A stretch of DNA of 58,528 nucleotides, from positions 1-58,528 of the forward strand of contig DATFHX010000025.1 in the NCBI GenBank assembly GCA_035247945.1, read 5' to 3'. The notes under the pieces were generated by a model. It did no database searches. It saw only the letters and a program-made list of their open reading frames with translations, and was not told where the DNA came from. Positions 23,788 to 32,240 of the stretch are shown here, in pieces. A program made the position numbers and the translations under genes. The DNA is from DATFHX01 sp035247945 (lineage in GTDB: Bacteria; Patescibacteriota; Saccharimonadia; Saccharimonadales; Saccharimonadaceae). Positions within the stretch are counted from its first letter, which is position 1; each line of letters begins with the position of its first letter.

Positions 23788-24793
23788 GAAAGATGATACT
23801 TCAATAATCGAACCACCAATGGATGACGAGGATCAGGTGGTTGATGCAACTAACGCTTCACTTGGTGATCTTGCGGATGAGCCAGCAATCGATGAATTGA
23901 TGGACGAAGAAGAAGCAGATATTGATACACTCAATAACAATCAGTACTTTGATGACATTAGCGATGACTCTGTTCGCCTCTATCTTCGTGAGATCGGAAA
24001 GATTCCTCTCCTAAGCGCAGAAGAGGAACTTGAGCTTGCTCAGCGTGTTGTTGCCGGTGATAAGAAGGCAAAAGATAAAATGGCTGAAGCAAACATGCGT
24101 CTTGTCGTAAGTATTGCTAAACGCTATAGCGGTCGTGGGCTTGATCTTCTTGATCTTATTCAGGAAGGTAACACAGGTCTACTCCGTGCGGTTGAGAAGT
24201 TTGACCCAGATAAGGGATTCAAGTTTAGCACCTATGCAACCTGGTGGATTCGCCAGGCAATTACTCGTGCGATTGCAGATCAAGCTCGTACTATCCGTAT
24301 CCCAGTTCACATGGTTGAAACAATCAACAAACTTCTTCGTACACAGCGTCGTATGACTCAGGAGCTAAACCGTGAGCCAACTATCGAAGAGCTTGGTAAA
24401 GAGCTTGAGATGGAGCCTGAGAAGGTTGAGTACGTTATTAAGATCAAGCAGGATATTACAAGCCTTGACGCAGGCGTCGGCCGTGATGGCGAAGATGAAG
24501 ACAGTGTGCTTGCAGACTTCATCGAAGATGAGGACAGCAAGACACCGGAAGAGTCGGCTACTTCGCAGCTCCTAAAAGAACAGGTTCAATCAGTTCTTTC
24601 AACGCTCAGTGAGCGTGAACAGAAGATTATTAAGATGCGATTCGGTCTTGATACGGGCAAAAGTCATACACTCGAAGAGGTTGGTCAGGAATTTGCCGTC
24701 ACTCGCGAACGTATCCGCCAGATTGAAGCAAAAGCACTTGCGAAACTGCGTAAGCATAAAGATGCTCGCAAGCTTCACGAATACCTACAGTAA
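23780..24793 (+). CDS. rpoD: Primary sigma factor RpoD/SigA
   Basis: A 337-residue sigma-70 factor. Region 1.2 (DSVRLYLREIGKIPLL), region 2 (RLVVSIAKRY, LDLIQEGNTGLLRAVEKFD, the -10-binding YATWWIRQAI), region 3 and region 4 helix-turn-helix (TLEEVGQEFAVTRERIRQIE) are all present. Region 1.1 is short and acidic. It would read the TTGACA/TATAAT promoters seen in this window. GTG 23780 follows AAGGAG. Confidence 0.97.
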   Translation: MAKKDDTSIIEPPMDDEDQVVDATNASLGDLADEPAIDELMDEEEADIDTLNNNQYFDDISDDSVRLYLREIGKIPLLSAEEELELAQRVVAGDKKAKDKMAEANMRLVVSIAKRYSGRGLDLLDLIQEGNTGLLRAVEKFDPDKGFKFSTYATWWIRQAITRAIADQARTIRIPVHMVETINKLLRTQRRMTQELNREPTIEELGKELEMEPEKVEYVIKIKQDITSLDAGVGRDGEDEDSVLADFIEDEDSKTPEESATSQLLKEQVQSVLSTLSEREQKIIKMRFGLDTGKSHTLEEVGQEFAVTRERIRQIEAKALAKLRKHKDARKLHEYLQ

Positions 24794-24809
24794 GATTCTT
24801 ATATTCTAG

Positions 24810-24840
24810 AAATTCCACTCGATTATATCGAGTGGAATTT
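24810..24840 (+). terminator. rpoD terminator
   Basis: AAATTCCACTCGA (24810-24822) pairs with TCGAGTGGAATTT (24828-24840), a 13-base perfect stem. Confidence 0.85.
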
Positions 24841-24864
24841 TATCGTTATTTCAAGAAATCAAAT

Positions 24865-24904
24865 GCCCGCAGCCAGTCTACAGAGAGTTGAACTGGCTGC
24901 GGGC
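24865..24904 (-). terminator. Hairpin closing the cassette NUDIX gene
   Basis: GCCCGCAGCCAG (24865-24876) pairs with CTGGCTGCGGGC (24893-24904), just past the minus-strand stop at 24915. Confidence 0.75.
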
Positions 24905-24914
24905 TCGATCGCTA

Positions 24915-25625
24915 CTACTCAGGTAGTTGATACCAGGTGAGCGATGCGATTGCCTTCATGTCGGCGACGCCTGACGCCCTCAGGGCAGAGATAGCGTGCT
25001 TGATGGGAGTGATCCGAACCGTAGTGAGCTCATCTTCTTCTTTGAGCCCACCAATCGAGCCGTCGAGCGCGCGCATTTGTGCCCAGGTGACGTTCGCTTT
25101 GGTGACATAGAAGAAGACAGTCTCGTCTGTACCACCTGGCGAGACATACATGGGTATGTCATCGCCGAGTATTTTGCGGTTGAGTGAGATGGGGGTGCTC
25201 CAGGTGATGCTATCACCGCCAACCTCTTCACCACGCTCGCGGATGGCGGCCATCACGGGAAGCTCATTGCCGTCGATCATGCCGGCGGCGTTGGTGAGAA
25301 AAGTGCGGCCAATGGCAACCCGCTTCTCTTCGACGTAAGCGACGTGCTCGCGCCCGTCCGGAGTGACGAGGATGGTGAGAACGTCGGTCGTTCCGCCACG
25401 CAGAAATACGATTCGCTGGTGGTCGAACCCTTCGCGGTCGCTGAGCGTGATGGCGGCGAACAGCATGCGAACGACGCCATCGGTGCTTTTCACACCGTCA
25501 GAGATCCAGACCTGCTTCAGGATCCACCCTCGGTCGAACTGCTTTTGCCAGTTCCTGAGAAGGTCTGAACGACCCACTTCGGATTCAGTCAAGCTGATGC
25601 CGCGTGCGCAACGAACTGTTGCCAC
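24915..25625 (-). CDS. Probable NUDIX-fold protein, GC-rich cassette
   Basis: A 236-residue protein from GTG 25625, which has AGGAG nine bases upstream; the ATG at 25634 abuts that site and is less likely. Residues around 125-150 read AGMIDGNELP then RERGEEVGG, which fits Gx5Ex7RE and EE of a NUDIX box, with Arg in place of the usual hydrophobic residue. The N-terminal beta region and length resemble ADP-sugar pyrophosphatases. Promoter TTGTAA/TATACT with a 17-base spacer (25656-25684, minus strand). GC-rich codons suggest transfer. Activity is uncertain. Confidence 0.65.
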   Translation of the reverse strand: MATVRCARGISLTESEVGRSDLLRNWQKQFDRGWILKQVWISDGVKSTDGVVRMLFAAITLSDREGFDHQRIVFLRGGTTDVLTILVTPDGREHVAYVEEKRVAIGRTFLTNAAGMIDGNELPVMAAIRERGEEVGGDSITWSTPISLNRKILGDDIPMYVSPGGTDETVFFYVTKANVTWAQMRALDGSIGGLKEEDELTTVRITPIKHAISALRASGVADMKAIASLTWYQLPE

Positions 25626-25685
25626 TGCTATCATCTCCTTTGATCGGCGACTCTCAGTATAGCTAAGTGATAGATTTTTTACAAA

Positions 25686-26255
25686 CTAAAATTCAATTTC
25701 GTCAACGATAGCATCGATTTGTTCGTGGAGGTGTTCGAGACTGCCGTTATTGCTAATGTAATAATCGGCAATTGCGATAGGACCGCCTTTTTCAAGGTTC
25801 TCAATTTCCGCCCAATCTCGCTGGTCGGCCTCACGCTCTGTGAGCGGACGTACGGGACGTTTTGTAAGTCGATGATGTCGGAGGTGTCTTGGAGCGACAA
25901 TTGCAACGACATGGAGTTCGCCTGGGAATTCATGCTTAAGGGTTTTATACTCTGTCCAGGTATAAAGACCATCTGCAACGATGCGATGCTGTCCAGAGGC
26001 CACGAGAGCGTGGATTTGGTCTATGATACGCTTGACGACAAAATCTTTCCCTTCCTTCTCGCGTAGTTCTTCACGAATAGGCTGCTCATTTGCCTGAGTG
26101 AGTTCAAGACCACGTTTTCTTACTTCCTCGAGGACAATGCCTCCGAAATATACTTTTGGATAGCCTTTTTCTGTTAAATAGTCGACTGCGGAGCTTTTGC
26201 CGCTTCCAGCTAGGCCGACAAATGCAATAATTTTTAGGTTTTCGTGGCGTTTCAT
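25686..26255 (-). CDS. P-loop nucleotide kinase-like protein (CoaE/AAA type)
   Basis: A 189-residue P-loop protein. Walker A is GLAGSGKSS near residue 14. A YFGGIVLEEVRKRG segment and a DGLYTWTEY motif resemble dephospho-CoA kinase and related archaeal-type kinases. It may phosphorylate a nucleotide or cofactor, but the substrate is unresolved. It is divergent from polA with a 45-base shared promoter gap. Confidence 0.75.
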   Translation of the reverse strand: MKRHENLKIIAFVGLAGSGKSSAVDYLTEKGYPKVYFGGIVLEEVRKRGLELTQANEQPIREELREKEGKDFVVKRIIDQIHALVASGQHRIVADGLYTWTEYKTLKHEFPGELHVVAIVAPRHLRHHRLTKRPVRPLTEREADQRDWAEIENLEKGGPIAIADYYISNNGSLEHLHEQIDAIVDEIEF

Positions 26256-26287
26256 CTCTATCAGTGTAACAGAGAGTATTCACAGTG

Positions 26288-26300
26288 TATACTAGATAGA
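26288..26300 (+). promoter_or_regulatory. polA -10 element
   Basis: TATACT (26288-26293) ends seven bases before ATG 26301, a leaderless layout. Confidence 0.55.
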
Positions 26301-28850
26301 ATGAAGCGCTTAGTGGTTATTGACGGGAAATCAGTTTTTTATCGTGGGTATTATGCAATGCCAGGATTGAGTCTTCGTGATGGTACACCAACGGGCGGTG
26401 TATATGGATTCGCAGCGCTTGCACTTGAGATGATTAAAAAGCTTGAACCAGACTACGTCGCTGTGGCGTGGGATAAGAAGGGGACGAGTGTCCGTCGCCG
26501 TCTCGAATTACTTCCGACGTACAAGGCTGGTCGTAAGGCACCTCCTGAAGACTTTTTCGCTCAGATCCCTATGCTCATAGAATTACTTGGTGCGTTCAAT
26601 TGGCCGCTCTATGAATTTGATGATTATGAGGCGGATGATATTATGGGCACGCTTGCTCGACTTGCTACCGATAAGAATATCGAGACATGCCTTATTACAA
26701 GTGATCTCGATATGCTGCAACTTGTGAGCCCTTTAACGCATGTCTATGCTTTAAAGAAGGGCTTCACAGACATTGAACAATATAGTGTCACTTCCTTTGA
26801 AGAAAAGTATGGGATACAGGTTGAACAGTTCCTTGATCTAAAGGCACTAAAGGGTGACAGTAGTGATAATATACCTGGTGTACCTGGTGTGGGCGAGAAA
26901 ACAGCTATTGATCTACTTAAAACGTACGGGACACTCGATGAGGTATATGAGCATCTCGATGAAATTAAACCGTCCGTTATGCGTAAGTTAGAAGCGGGTA
27001 AGGAGTCGGCTTATGTAAGCAAGAAAGTCGCTGAGATTTGGTGTGATGCACCCATGGCGCTCGATCTTGAGGCCATGAACGCTCGAAATCTCGATACCGC
27101 AGAACTGACAGAATTCCTGAAGCGGCTCGAATTTACCTCCTTAATCCGCAGGTTGCCGCAGCATATGCAGCAGTCAACGCAGCCTAGCCTATTTGATGCT
27201 GCGCCGCAGGTGCATCAGGCTGAGTCATTAAAGGAGGCTGATTGGCCTTCGCTTGGCTTAATCTCGAATGTTTCAGAGTTATTCTTACACATTCACGAAG
27301 ATATGATTTGGATGTCGATTGACCAGAAGACCGTTGCGAAGAAGCTGATAGGGGAAGTGTCTTCTGAAGAGTGGCGCGCAGTAGAGAAGCGTCGAGTTAT
27401 TGCATACGATATCAAGGCTATTTATCATGCGCTTAATGCGCATCACATATCGGTACGATTTGATGATGTTCACGATATACGTCAGGCAGCCTTTCTTCTT
27501 GACCCTCTAATGCGTGATCGAACGATTGTAGGCTTGGCGGATGAGGAAATTGATCTGGAAAATGCAGGCCAGGTTGCAAGTGCACTTTGGCGTGTGTATG
27601 AGAGACAGACTCAAGGATTCGCCGACTCTCCTGAGATTTCGCGCGTAGCGCATACGATGGACTTTCCTTTGACATATATGCTTTTTCGAATGGAGGCACG
27701 TGGTCTGAAGGTGGATGCAGTCTTCCTTGCTCAGATGAGCAAAGAGCTTGGCGATGAATACGTAGCACTTGAACGGCAAATGTACAATATGGTCGGTTAT
27801 GAATTTAACATCGGGAGCCCGGCGCAGCTCTCGGAGGTATTATTCACGAAATTGCAGCTTCCTACTGCCGGAATTAAGAAGGGGAAAACGGGCTATAGCA
27901 CGGGACAGAAAGAGCTGGATAAGCTCCGTGGACAGCATCCAATTGTCGAGCTAATTGAACGCACACGTGAGCTCGCAAAGTTGAAAAACACCTATGTCGA
28001 TACATTGCCAAAGCTTGCTGATGGCGAAGGACGCATTCACACGACGTTCAATCAGGATGTTGCAAGTACGGGTAGATTGAGTAGTACCAACCCTAATCTG
28101 CAGAATATTCCTGTACGAACTGAACTAGGGCGAAAGATTCGCGAAGCTTTCATTCCGAGTGAAGGTAATGTGTACGTGAGCGCGGACTATTCGCAGTTTG
28201 AGCTACGTCTTGCGGCTGTACTAGCGAATGATGAAGCACTGATTTCTGACTTTAATAATGATGTCGATATTCACACAAAAACAGCGAGTGAATCATTCGG
28301 TATTCCTCTAGAAGCAGTTACAAAAGACCAACGCCGCGCCGCAAAGGTGATTAACTTTGGTGTGCTTTATGGAATGAGTCCTCATGGACTTTCCGCCGCT
28401 ACGGACATGAACTTTGTTGAAGCGAAGCAGTTTATTGATCGCTACTTTACACTTCGTGCGCCTATTCGCGAATATATCGACCGGACGCTCCAGAAGGCTG
28501 CTGATGAAGGATATGTTGACACCTACTTTGGACGCCGCCGTCCTACTCCTGATGTAAAAAGTAGTAACTTTATGGTCCGCGAGACAGCCAAGCGTGCAGC
28601 GGCAAACATGCCAATTCAGGGAACGGAAGCAGACCTTATGAAGCTCGCTATGCTAAAGGTAGATGAACGACTTGGCGAGCTAGGAGACCAAGTACTTCAG
28701 GTGCACGATAGTATCCTTATAGAATGTCCGAGAGAAAAAGCTGATGAAGTGGCTGCGCTCTTGAAAGATACTATGGAGAATATTCACCCCGAGCTTAAGA
28801 TTAAGCTCAAGGTCGATGTGGGAATCGGACAAAACTGGGGAGAACTCTAG
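26301..28850 (+). CDS. polA: DNA polymerase I, proofreading-deficient type
   Basis: An 849-residue polymerase from ATG 26301. The N-terminal 5'-3' exonuclease domain (FYRGYYAMPG, DDYEADDIMG, TSDLDMLQLV, LKGDSSDNIPGVPGVGEKTA) is complete. The middle 3'-5' exonuclease region keeps the fold but lacks recognisable DxE and later acidic ligands, so proofreading is probably lost, as in Taq. The polymerase domain has motif A DYSQFELR, motif B RRAAKVINFGVLYG and motif C VHDSI. Roles: Okazaki processing and repair. Confidence 0.96.
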   Translation: MKRLVVIDGKSVFYRGYYAMPGLSLRDGTPTGGVYGFAALALEMIKKLEPDYVAVAWDKKGTSVRRRLELLPTYKAGRKAPPEDFFAQIPMLIELLGAFNWPLYEFDDYEADDIMGTLARLATDKNIETCLITSDLDMLQLVSPLTHVYALKKGFTDIEQYSVTSFEEKYGIQVEQFLDLKALKGDSSDNIPGVPGVGEKTAIDLLKTYGTLDEVYEHLDEIKPSVMRKLEAGKESAYVSKKVAEIWCDAPMALDLEAMNARNLDTAELTEFLKRLEFTSLIRRLPQHMQQSTQPSLFDAAPQVHQAESLKEADWPSLGLISNVSELFLHIHEDMIWMSIDQKTVAKKLIGEVSSEEWRAVEKRRVIAYDIKAIYHALNAHHISVRFDDVHDIRQAAFLLDPLMRDRTIVGLADEEIDLENAGQVASALWRVYERQTQGFADSPEISRVAHTMDFPLTYMLFRMEARGLKVDAVFLAQMSKELGDEYVALERQMYNMVGYEFNIGSPAQLSEVLFTKLQLPTAGIKKGKTGYSTGQKELDKLRGQHPIVELIERTRELAKLKNTYVDTLPKLADGEGRIHTTFNQDVASTGRLSSTNPNLQNIPVRTELGRKIREAFIPSEGNVYVSADYSQFELRLAAVLANDEALISDFNNDVDIHTKTASESFGIPLEAVTKDQRRAAKVINFGVLYGMSPHGLSAATDMNFVEAKQFIDRYFTLRAPIREYIDRTLQKAADEGYVDTYFGRRRPTPDVKSSNFMVRETAKRAAANMPIQGTEADLMKLAMLKVDERLGELGDQVLQVHDSILIECPREKADEVAALLKDTMENIHPELKIKLKVDVGIGQNWGEL

Positions 28851-28865
28851 ATAAATTCGTTGTAT

Positions 28866-28895
28866 ACGGGGGCGCACTTTCGAGTGCACCCCCGT
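28866..28895. terminator. Bidirectional hairpin between polA and cassette
   Basis: A GGGGG..GCACT arm pairs with AGTGC..CCCCC across a TTCG loop, with one mismatch. It ends both polA and the minus-strand cassette. Confidence 0.8.
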
Positions 28896-28899
28896 TCCG

Positions 28900-29232
28900 T
28901 CATGCGTTGGAGATGTGATCCATCGCTTCGGTGAAGAACAGCTTGCGGAAGTCGCCGCGGACTGCCTTTCGCTTCATCTCTTCGGTCGCGTAGATCCCGA
29001 GTGTGATTCCCGGCGGAAGAAGCCCCTGGTGGGCGATCACTTCCCACTGGTGAGAATCGGGGCAGGGTACCTTTGTAGGGTCTCCTTGGTGGTGTCTGGC
29101 CTGGGTTCGGATGTAGACGACGATCTGATTGATCTTGCCCTCGTAGCCGCGGTGGCTATTGCGGCTGTACGCTGCCTTTTCGATGTGACTATCGACAACC
29201 GCGCTTTCAGGCGGAGTGTACTTCTGCGCCAT
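28900..29232 (-). CDS. Hypothetical protein, GC-rich cassette
   Basis: A 110-residue soluble protein I do not recognise. ATG 29232 follows a full AGGAGG Shine-Dalgarno, so the upstream in-frame codons are leader. No membrane segment or known motif; one Cys. A minus-strand -10 TATAAG (complement of 29267-29272) precedes it. GC-rich third positions mark it as another cassette. The plus-strand frame across it lacks a ribosome site. Confidence 0.6.
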   Translation of the reverse strand: MAQKYTPPESAVVDSHIEKAAYSRNSHRGYEGKINQIVVYIRTQARHHQGDPTKVPCPDSHQWEVIAHQGLLPPGITLGIYATEEMKRKAVRGDFRKLFFTEAMDHISNA

Positions 29233-29277
29233 GATGGAGCCTCCTTGTCGTAGACGCACGTACTATCTTATACGAAC

Positions 29278-29359
29278 AGAGGTAATTTGTCACGATACTA
29301 TTGACTTTTAAGCATAAAAGTGATATCATTAAGATATGTATAGAGGTAATTCGTCACGA
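29278..29359. repeat. 18-bp near-perfect direct repeat
   Basis: AGAGGTAATTTGTCACGA (29278-29295) recurs as AGAGGTAATTCGTCACGA (29342-29359), 17 of 18 identical, 64 bases apart. The second copy lies in codons 3-8 of the gene at 29336; the first lies upstream of that gene's promoter, at the boundary of the neighbouring GC-rich cassette. Confidence 0.7.
29301..29335 (+). promoter_or_regulatory. Promoter, leaderless start
   Basis: TTGACT (29301-29306), 17 bases, TATCAT (29324-29329), then ATG 29336 after six bases. Confidence 0.6.
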
Positions 29360-29935
29360 CTGTTTCCGATGATTATTGTTTTGATAGTTATTGCAATAGC
29401 AATAGCGGCTCTTGTTTCCGCAGGTAAAGCAATCTTTGGTGGTGACAAAGGGAATACCGCTCAGACTGATGCGGGTCAGACAGCACTTCTTAATACTGCT
29501 GCAGGAAATAGTGTTCGCATGACAGTTCGCGGACCAATTGTCGCGGATGAAGACTTTCGTTCTTATCGCATATCTGTCGATGCGAGTGGTCGTAATTTAT
29601 CAACGTATTCTGGGTATATCTCTCAGATAATTGATTCAAAACAGCTAGATAACAATACAAAAGCGTATGAACAATTCGTCTATGCGCTCGATAAGGCAGA
29701 CATGATGAAGGGCACGGCTCTCACTGGAGCGGCGGATGATACGCGAGGTATCTGCGCAACAGGGCGTGTATACGAATTTGAAGTACTTCAAGGTGGCATG
29801 GTTGTGAAGCGGCTCTGGACATCTACATGTCGAGGATCGGGCGGGTCCTTTAAGGGAAGTGTTGATCAGGTTTCGAAGTTATTCCTTGACCAAATACCAA
29901 ACAGTAAAGCACTTCTCAAACCAATCGATTTATAA
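29336..29935 (+). CDS. Membrane-anchored hypothetical protein
   Basis: A 199-residue protein. A short basic N-terminus precedes one hydrophobic helix (about residues 10-33, Ile/Ala/Val-rich), and the remaining 165 residues are probably extracytoplasmic. Two Cys residues (GICATG and TSTCRG) could form a disulphide. No family recognised. Similar one-helix envelope proteins recur in this window (21349, 57575). Confidence 0.75.
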   Translation: MYRGNSSRLFPMIIVLIVIAIAIAALVSAGKAIFGGDKGNTAQTDAGQTALLNTAAGNSVRMTVRGPIVADEDFRSYRISVDASGRNLSTYSGYISQIIDSKQLDNNTKAYEQFVYALDKADMMKGTALTGAADDTRGICATGRVYEFEVLQGGMVVKRLWTSTCRGSGGSFKGSVDQVSKLFLDQIPNSKALLKPIDL

Positions 29936-29960
29936 CTCAATACCGCGTATACTTAATAAA

Positions 29961-30533
29961 GTGATACGCGGTATTATTTTTGATTGTTTTGGCGTTCTCT
30001 ACCATGGGAGCTTGGAACACCTTCGTGATCTTGCGCCTATAGAGAGGGTGCAAGAAGTGACCGATCTTAGCCATAGTTATGACTATGGCTATATTAGCCA
30101 AAAGGAGTATTTTAGTGGAATTGGGGAGATAATTGGCAGAACGCCAGATGAAGTAGATGCAATCTGTAAGGAGCAGCACGTTCGTAACGAGCGTCTGATC
30201 TCGTTTATTCAAACGCTTCGACAGCATTACAAGATTGCCCTGTTAAGTAATGTGGGGCGCGGATTTATTGAAGAGCTTTTTACTGAGAGGGAGCTCAGTG
30301 AGCTATTTGCCGTTGAGGTGCTCTCGAATGAAGTGGGGATGGCTAAGCCGAGTGCGGCAATATATGAACTCACCGCAACACGTCTTGGACTTGATCCTGA
30401 AGAGTGCATCATGATCGACGACATAGAGCGAAATGTTCAGGGTGCAGTTGCTGTAGGTATGCAGGGGATTGTGTATCAAAACTTTAGTCAATTGGTTCAA
30501 GATTTTGAGAAGCTAGGGGTGCACAGTGCCTGA
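29961..30533 (+). CDS. HAD-superfamily hydrolase
   Basis: A 190-residue HAD phosphatase-like protein from GTG 29961; the longer frame runs back into the previous gene. TATACT (29948-29953) lies seven bases before this GTG. Motif I is FDCFGVLY (nucleophile Asp present, the usual second Asp is Phe), motif II LLSNVG, motif III MAKPS, motif IV IMIDDIERNV. Loss of the second Asp recalls the haloacid-dehalogenase branch. Substrate unknown. It overlaps fpg by eight bases. Confidence 0.85.
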   Translation: MIRGIIFDCFGVLYHGSLEHLRDLAPIERVQEVTDLSHSYDYGYISQKEYFSGIGEIIGRTPDEVDAICKEQHVRNERLISFIQTLRQHYKIALLSNVGRGFIEELFTERELSELFAVEVLSNEVGMAKPSAAIYELTATRLGLDPEECIMIDDIERNVQGAVAVGMQGIVYQNFSQLVQDFEKLGVHSA

Positions 30534-31404
30534 GTTGCCAGAAGTGGAAACGGTCCGTCGCGGCTTGAACACATTAATTATCGGTCGAAAAGTAACCGCT
30601 GTGGACCATGATGCACCAAAGAGCTTTCCGAATTCGACCGCTGATGTTCGCTCGTTTCTGATTGGAGCTACAATCATAGCTGTGAGGCGCCGAGCAAAAG
30701 TGCTTATGATTGATTTATCAACCGATTATACTATTGTGATTCACCTGAAGATGACGGGGCAGCTCGTCTTTGTCGGTAAGGAGCGGTTTGGTGCTGGCCA
30801 TCCAAATGAATCACTTATTGGTCGGTTGCCGGATAAATCTACTAGGGTGACGTTGACGTTTGCAGACGGCTCCCATCTCTTCTTTAATGATCAGCGAAAG
30901 TTTGGCTGGATGCGTCTCATGCCGACGCTAGAAGTACCGAATATCGATTTTATGCGGAAGGTTGGTCCCGAGCCACTTGAGGCTGATTTTACTCCTGAAG
31001 AGTTTGCGACACGATTTGCCCGTCGACCCCGTACGAGCATCAAGGCTGCGCTGTTGGACCAGGCGGTTATTGCGGGAGTGGGAAATATTTATGCAGACGA
31101 AAGTCTATGGGGTGCAAAAATTCATCCCCTCCGAAGGGTAGAAACGTTGACGCATGCAGAGTTTCAGAAGCTCTATGAAGAACTACGATCGGTGATGAAT
31201 CTTGCCATTGAAAAAGGGGGGAGCACAGACAAGAATTATGTGAATGCCGAGGGAAAACGTGGAAGCTATATGGATTTTGCCCGTGTCTTTCGCCGGGAGG
31301 GACAGCCGTGTCCTCGATGCGGTACGACGATCGTGAAGTTCAAAGCGGCCGGGCGAGGCACGCACATCTGCCCGCATTGCCAGATTCTTGACAAAAAGTC
31401 ATAA
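30526..31404 (+). CDS. mutM: Formamidopyrimidine-DNA glycosylase
   Basis: A 292-residue Fpg/MutM that excises 8-oxoguanine and FaPy and nicks the strand. After GTG-encoded Met, Pro2 and Glu3 (PELPEVETV) form the catalytic end, and Lys in the KMTG loop is conserved. The H2TH region (AVIAGVGNIYADE) and the C-terminal zinc finger (CPRC...CPHC) are complete. Eight bases overlap the HAD gene, indicating one operon. Confidence 0.96.
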   Translation: MPELPEVETVRRGLNTLIIGRKVTAVDHDAPKSFPNSTADVRSFLIGATIIAVRRRAKVLMIDLSTDYTIVIHLKMTGQLVFVGKERFGAGHPNESLIGRLPDKSTRVTLTFADGSHLFFNDQRKFGWMRLMPTLEVPNIDFMRKVGPEPLEADFTPEEFATRFARRPRTSIKAALLDQAVIAGVGNIYADESLWGAKIHPLRRVETLTHAEFQKLYEELRSVMNLAIEKGGSTDKNYVNAEGKRGSYMDFARVFRREGQPCPRCGTTIVKFKAAGRGTHICPHCQILDKKS

Positions 31405-31444
31405 GCATGATAAGGTGTTTTTGTAACGATTAAACACCAAAAAC

Positions 31445-32218
31445 ATGACAGTATCTTTACAAGAAAGTGTGCTCCCATACCATGATGAGCGTTTTGACGC
31501 GCATCGTGTACACGCGGAACAATTTATAGGTGATGAGCTCCAGCTTCATCATGCGCGTGCGCTTGGTCGTCTTGCGGTTGTCCATGAAGATAACGCTGAA
31601 CAGCTCAAAGCCTACTTAGGAGGTAATTGGGGCGGATATAATGCGCTTACGGGTGAAGCAGTTGTTACTGCACATCCAGATATTCATAATGAAGTAGGTG
31701 CTTCACATCGCCTTATTTCTGAGGCTGTTCATGAGCTGGTACATTCAGCAACGGTGGGAATGCCTACTATGCTCAATGAGCATTCCTTTTGGCGAGAAGG
31801 TATGGCGGGGATTGGAGAGGCGCTCTATCTGTCAGATCTTGAACATAAGGGCAGGCGTGACAAGGTGGCAGACTTTGTTTTGAGACAAGGCGGGATAGAT
31901 TTATGGGTGCCCGGTTCTTTTCGATACTATGAAGATTATGCGACTGATGGATCTGCAAATACGTCTCAGGGATTGGTCGCCGCTTCGGCATTTGCAATGG
32001 CACAACGTGTCAGCGGAGATAGGGGACGTGATGTTCTCAAGGCGAGCCAGCGGGGAGATGGCCCCGCATATGCTCGTATGAAGGCAAGTTTTGACCAACT
32101 GAAACCAGGGCTATCTGACGAAATTGAACAATATCCAGAAACAACCCAGGGGATCGTCGAGGCGACGGCGATGGTACACGACGAGGCTAAGCGACGCGGT
32201 GTTATACCAAGAAGATAG
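31445..32218 (+). CDS. Putative zinc metallopeptidase (HExxH)
   Basis: A 257-residue protein without signal peptide. HELVH at residues 96-100 is a HExxH zinc motif, and Glu118 in WREGMAG, 18 residues after it, is well placed as third ligand, as in gluzincins. The N-terminal half is otherwise unrecognised and the C-terminus is helical. A TTGACA lies at about 31389 and a weak hairpin (GGTGTTT/AAACACC) just before the ATG. A peptidase role is inferred from the motif. Confidence 0.65.
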   Translation: MTVSLQESVLPYHDERFDAHRVHAEQFIGDELQLHHARALGRLAVVHEDNAEQLKAYLGGNWGGYNALTGEAVVTAHPDIHNEVGASHRLISEAVHELVHSATVGMPTMLNEHSFWREGMAGIGEALYLSDLEHKGRRDKVADFVLRQGGIDLWVPGSFRYYEDYATDGSANTSQGLVAASAFAMAQRVSGDRGRDVLKASQRGDGPAYARMKASFDQLKPGLSDEIEQYPETTQGIVEATAMVHDEAKRRGVIPRR

Positions 32219-32240
32219 CACTCCCTGTATACTAGAGTAG

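Noticed and set aside
28915..29253. 112-codon plus-strand ORF opposite the cassette at 28900
   Set aside because: No Shine-Dalgarno and it runs into the cassette's promoter region; the opposite strand has a full AGGAGG.
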